This document shows, in pieces, positions 1-7,603 of a stretch of 64,000 nt of DNA. This stretch comes from Tenuifilum sp040752515 (GTDB lineage: Bacteria > Bacteroidota > Bacteroidia > Bacteroidales > Tenuifilaceae), in NCBI GenBank assembly GCA_040752515.1, contig JBFMGQ010000013.1, positions 1-64,000 on the forward strand, in the 5' to 3' direction. Every line of letters starts with the position of its first letter. Position 1 is the first letter of the stretch. The position numbers and the translations under genes are program-made. Below the pieces are notes generated by a model. It was not told the origin of the DNA. It saw only the letters and a program-made list of their open reading frames with translations, and ran no database searches.

Positions 1-1811
1 GCAAGGGCGAGGTGCTCTTTGGGGTTTACCAGGAGGGGGTTCGGATAAACATCCCCGACAGCGCCATAACCAAGGGGGCCAAGGGGGGCTTTGCCGTGGG
101 CGGGCTTACAAATCAAACAAAAGCAGGCCCGGTGGAGTACCTGCGCATAACCCCCGACAGTGCAAGGGTTTACGTTAAGCAGAAGGCCTGGAAAGGTGCC
201 AAGGGCGGCTTTGCGGTGGGAGGGTTAACCAACCAGACCAAAACGGTGGTTGCACAGGATTTACTTTTTGTTAACCCCGATTCGGCCAGAATTTACATCA
301 ATGAAAACACTGGAAAAGGTGCTAAGGGAGGCTTTGCGGTGGGAGGGTTAACCAATGCCAAAACTTCATCATCACAGCTAATGCAACTGACTAAAGAGAA
401 CTATTTAATAGGATATGAAGCTGGTATGAACATGAATGCTGGTATTTACAACTCATTCCTTGGTTATCAGGCCGGTAAAAACAATAGCGACGGAAATTTA
501 AATACTTTTTTGGGGTACCAAGCAGGCTTAAATAATGAGGGAAGCGACAATACTTTTATTGGATATCAAGCTGGAATGATGCATACTTCCAAAGGAGGGA
601 ATGTTTATATTGGAAGCAAAGCTGGTGCAAATGCTATTAATGGGGAACGAAATGTTCTTATTGGCGAATCAGCTGGTTACTCGCTTTCTAGTGGTATTAA
701 AAATGTTTTTATTGGCTTTGAAACAGGCTATAGTACCTCAACCGGTTACAATAATGTTTTTTTGGGGACAAGAACTGGCTATGCAAACACAACCGGGAAA
801 AGTAATGTATATATTGGTGACAGTACAGCTGTTAATAATACTAATGGTAGCAAAAATGTATTTTTAGGAAACTATGCGGGATTAAACAATACAGGAGGCG
901 ATAATAATGTTTACATAGGTTTTGAGGCAGGTTATTCTGGTCAGTGGGCCTCGCAAAACATATGTATTGGCAATTACTCTGGGCATTCAAATACAACAAG
1001 TCAAAATCTATTCATTGGAGAGTATGCCGGTGAAAAGAACACAACAGGAACAAGAAACTCTTTTGTTGGTTTTTTTGCAGGACAGAACAATCTTACTGGC
1101 GGGCAAAACTCATATTTTGGTCAGTTTGCCGGAATGGACAACACTAAAAGTTACAATACCTTCATTGGATATTGGGCTGGTGGAAATAATGTAGACGGAG
1201 AAAAGAATGCCTTTTTAGGGTACAGGAGCGGCCAGGGTAGCAATGGCTCAAATAATGTTTTTCTTGGGTATCAAGCTGGGGAGGGAAATACAGGTTCCAA
1301 CAATGTACTCATTGGATATCAATCTGGTTATTATACCGGTAATGTTTCCAACGTGCTTTACATAGCCAATTCCTCATCGAGTCCACCGTTAATATATGGT
1401 AATTTTTCTACCGGTAACGTTGGACTAGGTACGATTTCTCCCGATAAAAAACTCCATGTGGTTGGCGATGCTCGTGTTACCGGTAGCATTTACTATGGTA
1501 CAGGAACATCGATCTATACAAAGCCCGACTTTGTTTTTAACCCTGATTACAATGAATTTTACGATCCTCTTTCGGTTGAGCGTTTCATACGTAAAAACGG
1601 ACATTTACCATGGTTAACAAAAGCATCGGAGGAGAAGGATGGCATTAATCTAACCCGCATGCAGTTCGAGACGGTTGAAACCGTTGAGAATCTTCAGCTG
1701 CAGATTATTCAACAGCAAAAGGAGATTGAAGAGCTTAAACAGAAGAACAGTGAAATTGAAATACTCAAGTCCGAATTGGAGTCCCTCAAAGCACTTCTCC
1801 AGGCCAAATAA
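1..1811 (+). CDS. Repeat-rich surface fibre/adhesin-like protein, 5' end cut by window
   Basis: This is the C-terminal part of a secreted fibre-like protein; the reading frame is open to the window edge. The missing start can be inferred from the two paralogs downstream. Visible parts in order: three copies of a glycine-rich motif KGAKGGFAVGGLTN about 40 residues apart, then about 19 units of a 17-residue repeat of the form NxFxGxxxGxxNTTGxx. A short linker (KLHVVGDARVTGS) follows, then a conserved tail ending in a heptad-like coiled coil. The repeats resemble those of left-handed beta-roll trimeric adhesins and tail-fibre-like proteins of Bacteroidota; the trimer is inferred. The first ~355 bases are nearly identical to the matching parts of the next two genes, after which identity collapses. 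Function in adhesion or as a surface fibre is inference. No T9SS C-terminal domain was recognised. Confidence 0.75.
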   Translation, partial: KGEVLFGVYQEGVRINIPDSAITKGAKGGFAVGGLTNQTKAGPVEYLRITPDSARVYVKQKAWKGAKGGFAVGGLTNQTKTVVAQDLLFVNPDSARIYINENTGKGAKGGFAVGGLTNAKTSSSQLMQLTKENYLIGYEAGMNMNAGIYNSFLGYQAGKNNSDGNLNTFLGYQAGLNNEGSDNTFIGYQAGMMHTSKGGNVYIGSKAGANAINGERNVLIGESAGYSLSSGIKNVFIGFETGYSTSTGYNNVFLGTRTGYANTTGKSNVYIGDSTAVNNTNGSKNVFLGNYAGLNNTGGDNNVYIGFEAGYSGQWASQNICIGNYSGHSNTTSQNLFIGEYAGEKNTTGTRNSFVGFFAGQNNLTGGQNSYFGQFAGMDNTKSYNTFIGYWAGGNNVDGEKNAFLGYRSGQGSNGSNNVFLGYQAGEGNTGSNNVLIGYQSGYYTGNVSNVLYIANSSSSPPLIYGNFSTGNVGLGTISPDKKLHVVGDARVTGSIYYGTGTSIYTKPDFVFNPDYNEFYDPLSVERFIRKNGHLPWLTKASEEKDGINLTRMQFETVETVENLQLQIIQQQKEIEELKQKNSEIEILKSELESLKALLQAK

Positions 1812-1833
1812 AAAAGCCACTTAAAACAACAGG

Positions 1834-1863
1834 ATCTGCCCCCAAGAAGGGGCAGATTTTTTT
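1834..1863 (+). terminator. Rho-independent terminator after first fibre gene
   Basis: A 9-bp stem ATCTGCCCC/GGGGCAGAT with a 6-base loop is followed by seven T. The stem is nearly the same as that of the terminator after the second fibre gene, which supports duplication of whole units. Confidence 0.85.
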
Positions 1864-1894
1864 CTACCCGTTCGTCAAAAAAGAGGCTAAATGC

Positions 1895-1925
1895 TTGACA
1901 ACGAGCAGCGATTGCCTTAACTTGT
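1895..1925 (+). promoter_or_regulatory. Putative promoter of second fibre gene
   Basis: TTG followed by 20 bases and TAACTTGT, with TTGACA at the upstream box. The same pattern with identical spacing lies ahead of the third fibre gene and of the envelope protein gene at 13700-14824. It is a variant of the Bacteroidota TTTG/TAnnTTTG promoter. Start site not known. Confidence 0.5.
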
Positions 1926-1967
1926 ACTTTTAGGGGCCATTATAACGCCAACCAAAACCATAAAGGC

Positions 1968-4769
1968 ATGAAGAAAGTAAAAATCCTGCTGCTGGCCTTA
2001 ATAGTTGCTATCACGGCCGCAGCGCAGCAACCCGCAGGGTTCAGCTACCAGGCCGTGCTCCGCAACAGCAGCGGGCAGGTGCTGGCCAACCAGAGCGTAA
2101 TGGTAAAGCTTAGCATAACCAGCCCCGATGGCTCCACCACCCACTACGCGGAGAGCCACAGCGCGAGCACCAACCAGTTTGGTTTAATAAATCTTGTGGT
2201 AGGCGGGGGAACTGTTCTCTCAGGCAGTTTAGCGGCTGTTCCCTGGGGGACAGGGCAGCAGAGCCTGAAGGTGGAGGTGAGCACCGATGGGGGTGCCACT
2301 TTCATTAACCTGGGAAGCCAGAAAATTCAATCGGTTCCAATGGCGATATACGCCGATAGCACCAACCTGAAATTCACCAAGAACCTGGTGGTGGTTGGCA
2401 ACGAGCCCTCCAACCCCGATGACCCGATCTTTGAGGTGAAGAACAGCAAGGGCGAGGTGCTCTTTGGGGTTTACCAGGAGGGGGTTCGAATAAACATCCC
2501 CGACAGCGCCATAACCAAGGGGGCCAAGGGGGGCTTTGCCGTGGGCGGGCTCACCAACCAGACCAAGGGTGGCCCGGTGGAGTACCTGCGCATAACCCCC
2601 GACAGTGCAAGGGTTTACGTTAAGCAGAAGGCATGGAAAGGCGCCAAGGGCGGCTTTGCGGTGGGAGGGTTAACCAACCAGACCAAAACGGTGGTTGCTC
2701 AGGATTTACTTTTTGTAAACACCGACTCGGCTAGGTTTTACCTTAAAGATCCAAGTGGGAAAGGCGCTAAGGGAGGTTTTGCTGTTGGAGGCTTGACAAA
2801 TGCAAAGACCGATGCCCCCCAGTTAATGCTTTTAACCAAGGATAACTACCTAATTGGTTACGAAGCCGGAAAGTCAATAACAACTGGTACTTATAATTCA
2901 TTTTTGGGTTATCAGGCTGGGTACTCCAACACGGAAGGGAATAACAACATCTTTTTAGGCTTTAAGGCTGGGTATAATAATATTGGGGCATCCGATGGTT
3001 CGGGTACTCTTAATTTTTTTGCTGGTAATGAAAGTGGGTTTTCCAATACTACTGGGTATGGAAATATTTTCTTGGGGTTTAGAACCGGTTACGAGAACAC
3101 TAGTGGGTCTAGCAATATTTTTATTGGTGTTCAAAGCGGGCAAAGCAATACTACAGGGAATTTTAACTTATTCCTGGGTTATCAAAGTGGTATTTTTAAT
3201 ACTACCGGGCAACGCAACGTATTTCTTGGTACTGCTTCGGGGTGGAAAAATACCAGTGGTAGCCTAAATGTTATGATAGGCGATGGTGCTGGGTACGAAA
3301 ATACTATTGGGAATAATAATATTTTTATGGGTTATGTAAGTGGGGCTAACAACACAACTGGGAGCGATAATGTTTTTATTGGCTCATCCAGTGGTTATAA
3401 TAATGTTTCTGGTATAAATAATGTTTTCTTAGGAAGCAATAGTGGAATTTTAAACTCACAAGGAAGTTACAATGTTTTTATTGGCAACCGGAGCGGGTTG
3501 AGCAATACCGTAGGGAACAGTAATATAATGATTGGTGAGAATAGTGGGGAAAATTCTACGAGCGGAAGTTACAATGTTTTTCTTGGCAACTCATCCGGTC
3601 GCTCAAACCAAGCCAGTTACAATACTTTTTTAGGCTTCCAATCGGGTTATACCAATACTACCGGAGGATACAATGCTTTTATAGGGTATAATTCAGGGTA
3701 TAGCAATACTGCTGGAAGTTATAACGTTTTCTTGGGCTATCTTAGCGGTACTTCAAACACCCAAGGCAGCCACAATGTTTTTATTGGCCACGAAAGCGGG
3801 ATAAACAACCAAACGGGATGGAGCAACAACTTTATTGGTCAGGGGGCCGGTTATTCCAATGTTGATGGTACCAATAATATATTTCTGGGGAATGATGCAG
3901 GCCGATTAAATATTTCCAGTTCGGGTAATATTTTTATTGGCCGAAATGCTGGTTACCATTCTACCGAGTATGGGAACACCATTATTGGGCATACAGCAGG
4001 CGAGTATCTTGCTTCAGGGGTAAATAATACTTTTCTTGGCAGCCTTGCAGGGTATAAAATTACAACTGGTGGCAGTAATCTTATCTTGGGATCCTATGCC
4101 GCGTATAACGGAGGCTCAGGAAATTATAATACCATTATTGGTACTACGGCTGGGTATAATTTAGCTGGTTCGTCAAATGTTTTTATAGGCTATAACGCAG
4201 GCTCATCGGAAACAGGATCAAATAAGCTCTATATTTCAAATACAAATAAGACTCCGGAATACACACTGATTTATGGTGAATTTGACACGCCCTTATTGAG
4301 GTTTAATGCAAGAGTAGGGGTTTCGAGGGTTGCTGCTGCAAATCAACTCGAAGTTGAAGGTGAAGCATCTAAAACAACCGCGGGTAATTGGTTGGCTAAC
4401 TCCGATAGGAGGATTAAAACCGACATTTCCGATATAGATGATGCTAGCCAGACAATACTCAAACTCCGACCCGTTAAGTTCAAGTACAGCGAATCGTATC
4501 GCCAAAAGCACCCGTCTATAAAGAACACTTACTACTACAATTTTATAGCACAGGAATATCAAAATGTCTTTCCTGAATCTGTAAAGCAAAGTGGCGAGCC
4601 TCTCGATGACACTGGAGAGCAGATACTCCAGATTGATACCTATAATGCACAGATAGTAACCATTAAAGCAGTGCAAGAACTTATTCTTCAAAATCAAGCC
4701 CAACAAAAAGAAATTGAGGCTCTAAAGGCTGAACTCCAAGCTCTTAAGAATTTGCTTCAGGCAAAATAG
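1968..4769 (+). CDS. Surface fibre/adhesin-like protein with C-terminal S74-type chaperone domain
   Basis: A 933-residue secreted protein. Residues 1-19 form a signal peptide. Residues 20-130 are a conserved N-terminal domain (FSYQAVLRNSSGQVLANQ) seen in many Bacteroidota surface proteins. KGAKGGFAVGGLTN motifs lie at about 184, 224 and 265. From about residue 293 there are 27 units of the 17-residue NxFxGxxxG repeat, making this the longest array of the three paralogs. The C-terminus differs from both neighbours: near residue 811 it has SDRRIKTDI and then FIAQEYQNVFPES, hallmarks of the intramolecular chaperone (peptidase S74) domain of tail fibres, followed by a short coiled coil. S74 domains drive trimer folding and often cleave themselves off, which suggests a trimeric fibre; cleavage here is not shown. 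Its own promoter and terminator make it a single-gene unit. Confidence 0.8.
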   Translation: MKKVKILLLALIVAITAAAQQPAGFSYQAVLRNSSGQVLANQSVMVKLSITSPDGSTTHYAESHSASTNQFGLINLVVGGGTVLSGSLAAVPWGTGQQSLKVEVSTDGGATFINLGSQKIQSVPMAIYADSTNLKFTKNLVVVGNEPSNPDDPIFEVKNSKGEVLFGVYQEGVRINIPDSAITKGAKGGFAVGGLTNQTKGGPVEYLRITPDSARVYVKQKAWKGAKGGFAVGGLTNQTKTVVAQDLLFVNTDSARFYLKDPSGKGAKGGFAVGGLTNAKTDAPQLMLLTKDNYLIGYEAGKSITTGTYNSFLGYQAGYSNTEGNNNIFLGFKAGYNNIGASDGSGTLNFFAGNESGFSNTTGYGNIFLGFRTGYENTSGSSNIFIGVQSGQSNTTGNFNLFLGYQSGIFNTTGQRNVFLGTASGWKNTSGSLNVMIGDGAGYENTIGNNNIFMGYVSGANNTTGSDNVFIGSSSGYNNVSGINNVFLGSNSGILNSQGSYNVFIGNRSGLSNTVGNSNIMIGENSGENSTSGSYNVFLGNSSGRSNQASYNTFLGFQSGYTNTTGGYNAFIGYNSGYSNTAGSYNVFLGYLSGTSNTQGSHNVFIGHESGINNQTGWSNNFIGQGAGYSNVDGTNNIFLGNDAGRLNISSSGNIFIGRNAGYHSTEYGNTIIGHTAGEYLASGVNNTFLGSLAGYKITTGGSNLILGSYAAYNGGSGNYNTIIGTTAGYNLAGSSNVFIGYNAGSSETGSNKLYISNTNKTPEYTLIYGEFDTPLLRFNARVGVSRVAAANQLEVEGEASKTTAGNWLANSDRRIKTDISDIDDASQTILKLRPVKFKYSESYRQKHPSIKNTYYYNFIAQEYQNVFPESVKQSGEPLDDTGEQILQIDTYNAQIVTIKAVQELILQNQAQQKEIEALKAELQALKNLLQAK

Positions 4770-4790
4770 ATTGATGCTTTTTTCCATGAA

Positions 4791-4820
4791 ATCTGCCCCC
4801 TACTGGGGGCAGATTTATTT
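4791..4820 (+). terminator. Rho-independent terminator after second fibre gene
   Basis: A 10-bp stem ATCTGCCCCC/GGGGGCAGAT with a 4-base loop and a T-rich tail, nearly the same as the stem at 1834. Confidence 0.8.
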
Positions 4821-4853
4821 CAAACCCTTTAGTTAAAAAATCAAACTAATCAC

Positions 4854-4884
4854 TTGACAAAATACGATGGTTACGCTAACTTGT
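4854..4884 (+). promoter_or_regulatory. Putative promoter of third fibre gene
   Basis: TTGACA starts at 4854 and TAACTTGT at 4877, with 20 bases between TTG and TAACTTGT, exactly as upstream of the second gene. A possible TTG start codon at 4854 is therefore promoter rather than coding sequence, and the ATG at 4920 is preferred. Confidence 0.5.
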
Positions 4885-4919
4885 CATTTGAAAAAAACAC
4901 AAACTCAAATTATACTAAT

Positions 4920-7418
4920 ATGATGAATTTACGCAACCTGCTGCTGGCCATGTTAATTGTATTTTCCGCCGCAGCGCAGCAACCCACAGGGTTCAGCTAC
5001 CAGGCCGTGCTCCGCAACAGCAGCGGGCAGGTGCTGGCCAACCAGAGCGTAATGGTAAAGCTGAGCATATCCAGCTCCGACGGCTCCACCACCCACTACG
5101 CTGAGAGCCACAGCGCGAGCACCAACCAGTTTGGTTTAATAAATCTTGTGGTAGGCGGGGGAACTGTTCTCTCAGGCAGTTTAGCGGCCATCCCCTGGGC
5201 CTCAGGGCAGCAGAGCCTGAAGGTGGAGGTAAGCACCGATGGGGGTTCCACTTTCAGTAACCTGGGGAGCCAGCCAATCCATGGCGCACCCTTCACCACG
5301 TACTCTGATAGTGCAAGGGCATCGTACCAATCGGCTCAGAGCGCCACCTCGCAGTACGCTGAAAGTGCAGCGCAGGCAGTGTACTCCGACAGCGCAAGGG
5401 TATCGTACAGTTCCTACCAGAGCTCAGTGTCGCAGTACGCTGACTCAGCAGCCCGGGCAGGCTACGCCGATAGCATAAACTTGAGCTTCACCAAGAACCT
5501 GGTGGTGCTTGGCAACGAGCCCTCCAACCCCGATGACCCGATCTTTGAGGTGAAGAACAGCAAGGGCGAGGTGCTCTTTGGGGTTTACCAGGAGGGGGTT
5601 CGGATAAACATCCCCGACAGCGCCATAACCAAGGGGGCCAAGGGGGGCTTTGCCGTGGGCGGGCTCACCAACCAGACCAAGGGAGGCCCGGTGGAGTACC
5701 TGCGCATAACCCCCGACAGTGCAAGGGTTTACGTTAAGCAGAAGGCCTGGAAAGGCGCCAAGGGCGGCTTTGCGGTGGGAGGGTTAACCAACCAAACCAA
5801 AACGGTGGTTGCTCAGGATTTACTTTTTGTTAACCCCGATTCGGCCAGAATTTACGTCAATGAAAACCCTGGAAAGGGTGCTAAGGGTGGGTTTGCCGTG
5901 GGCGGACTTACCAATGGAAAAGGTAATGCGCAGCTTATTCAGCTAACCAAGGATAACTATCTGATAGGTTACGAAGCAGGAGCAAACATTACTACCGGGC
6001 AGTTTAACTCCTTTTTAGGATTTCAGGCCGGTAAAGCAAACACAACAGGGAATTGGAATACTTTCCTTGGCTATCAGACAGGATTAAATAATATCGGTAG
6101 CGATAACACATTCATTGGCTATCAGGCAGGTATGCTTCATCAGTTTGGAGGTGGTAATGTTTATTTAGGAAGCAAAGCTGGTGGTAATGCACTAAATGGG
6201 GTACAAAATATTGCTATTGGGGAACAATCAGGATTTAGTACAACTTCAGGATTTAAAAACATCTTCATAGGCTATATGGCCGGATACAGCAACACCTCTG
6301 GCTACAGTAATATATTTATAGGGAATGAGTCTGGTAAAAGTAATACCGATGGAAACCGAAATATGTTTTTCGGAAACGGTTCAGGCTTTTCAAATACTTC
6401 TGGTTTTGGTAATACATTTTTTGGTTTGGAGAGTGGCTACTATAATGTGAATGGTTTCAGAAACCTATTTCTAGGTTATCGGTCAGGTTACAAGAATGTA
6501 GATGGTTCTGACAACTCGTTTCTTGGCGATATGGCAGGTTCTAGCAATACATCAGGAAATGAAAATACTTTTGTGGGTCAGGCATCAGGAGCCTCCAACG
6601 AAACAGGAAGAGATAATACCTTTTTGGGCTCCAATGTTGGTCGAGGAAATGTTTCTGGGTCTAGCAACGTAATGGTGGGTCGTTTTTCGGGGTACAATAT
6701 CAATGGCAATTACAACACCTTTATTGGTACCCAAAGTGCCGCAAATTTTAACACAGGCCCTTTTATTGCAAGTAGCAATGTTTGTATTGGTTACTCGAGC
6801 GGAACAGGATTAACCAATGGCTTCTACAATATTTTTATCGGACAACAAACCGGAACTAATAACGGTTTCGCAAATGTTATCATTGGGCATCAGGCCGGAC
6901 TAAACAGTTCAGGGAATAGCAATGTTTTTATTGGATTTAGGGCTGGTTTTTCCGAGACTAAAAGCAACAGGCTCTACATTGCCAATTCGGAAAGCGATTC
7001 AACCCAAGCTTTAATTTATGGGAGATTTGATAGTAAAGAAATTGCTCTTAATGCCCGAGTTGGAATAGGAACAACAATTCCTGATAAGCAGTTACATGTA
7101 GTAGGTGATGCCAGAATAACAGGTGATATTTACTATGGAACAGAAGCAGAAAAATACATCAAACCCGATTATGTGTTTAAACCCTCGTACCCCATGCGCC
7201 TCGATCCTCTTGAAGTTGAACATTTTATTGCTCGGAATGGGCACCTACCATGGTTAACCAAAGCCTCAGACGAAAAGGATGGTGTTAACCTTACCCGCAT
7301 GCAATTCGAAACAGTCGAAACCGTTGAAAACCTCCAACTACAAATCATTCAACAACAAAAGGAGATAGAATCTCTAAAAGCCGAAGTTGAGGCTTTAAGG
7401 AAACTAATAAAGCGATAG
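4920..7418 (+). CDS. Surface fibre/adhesin-like protein with extended stalk
   Basis: A secreted protein of 832 residues from the ATG at 4920 (a second ATG follows at once). Order: signal peptide (LLLAMLIVFSAAAQ), the conserved FSYQAVLRNSSG domain, and then an insertion absent from the second gene. The insertion is two copies of an alanine/serine/tyrosine-rich unit (YSDSAR, SQYAESAA) that lengthens the stalk. After it come three KGAKGGFAVGGLTN motifs and 20 units of the 17-residue NxFxGxxxG repeat. The tail (KQLHVVGDARITGDIYYGT, GHLPWLTKAS) closely matches that of the first gene at protein level but with many synonymous changes, whereas the N-terminal halves are almost identical as DNA. The C-terminus is a predicted coiled coil. 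Role as a surface fibre is inferred. Confidence 0.8.
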   Translation: MMNLRNLLLAMLIVFSAAAQQPTGFSYQAVLRNSSGQVLANQSVMVKLSISSSDGSTTHYAESHSASTNQFGLINLVVGGGTVLSGSLAAIPWASGQQSLKVEVSTDGGSTFSNLGSQPIHGAPFTTYSDSARASYQSAQSATSQYAESAAQAVYSDSARVSYSSYQSSVSQYADSAARAGYADSINLSFTKNLVVLGNEPSNPDDPIFEVKNSKGEVLFGVYQEGVRINIPDSAITKGAKGGFAVGGLTNQTKGGPVEYLRITPDSARVYVKQKAWKGAKGGFAVGGLTNQTKTVVAQDLLFVNPDSARIYVNENPGKGAKGGFAVGGLTNGKGNAQLIQLTKDNYLIGYEAGANITTGQFNSFLGFQAGKANTTGNWNTFLGYQTGLNNIGSDNTFIGYQAGMLHQFGGGNVYLGSKAGGNALNGVQNIAIGEQSGFSTTSGFKNIFIGYMAGYSNTSGYSNIFIGNESGKSNTDGNRNMFFGNGSGFSNTSGFGNTFFGLESGYYNVNGFRNLFLGYRSGYKNVDGSDNSFLGDMAGSSNTSGNENTFVGQASGASNETGRDNTFLGSNVGRGNVSGSSNVMVGRFSGYNINGNYNTFIGTQSAANFNTGPFIASSNVCIGYSSGTGLTNGFYNIFIGQQTGTNNGFANVIIGHQAGLNSSGNSNVFIGFRAGFSETKSNRLYIANSESDSTQALIYGRFDSKEIALNARVGIGTTIPDKQLHVVGDARITGDIYYGTEAEKYIKPDYVFKPSYPMRLDPLEVEHFIARNGHLPWLTKASDEKDGVNLTRMQFETVETVENLQLQIIQQQKEIESLKAEVEALRKLIKR

Positions 7419-7439
7419 CTATTACTTTTTGCACAAAAA

Positions 7440-7465
7440 AGCTGGTATTGAACCAGCTTTTTTTG
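7440..7465 (+). terminator. Rho-independent terminator after third fibre gene
   Basis: A 7-bp stem AGCTGGT/ACCAGCT with a 5-base loop is followed by a run of T. It differs from the shared terminator type of the first two genes. Confidence 0.8.
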
Positions 7466-7603
7466 TTTGAAAATCGTAATTTTGTTTTACTATAGATTGT
7501 TATTTCTTAAAATTTGTAATATTCAGTTGGTTATTCTCCAAAAATATTGACTGATTAAACGTTTTTTTAATATATTTATCGAATAATAGAATAGCGGTTT
7601 GGC

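Noticed and set aside
601..1194. Additional open frames inside the fibre genes
   Set aside because: They are shadow frames of the 51-base repeats; similar ones appear in each paralog and have no start signals or known motifs.
1..7418. CRISPR array or minisatellite in the repeat region
   Set aside because: The 51-base period comes from protein-coding repeats with heavy base variation, not from identical repeats with unique spacers.
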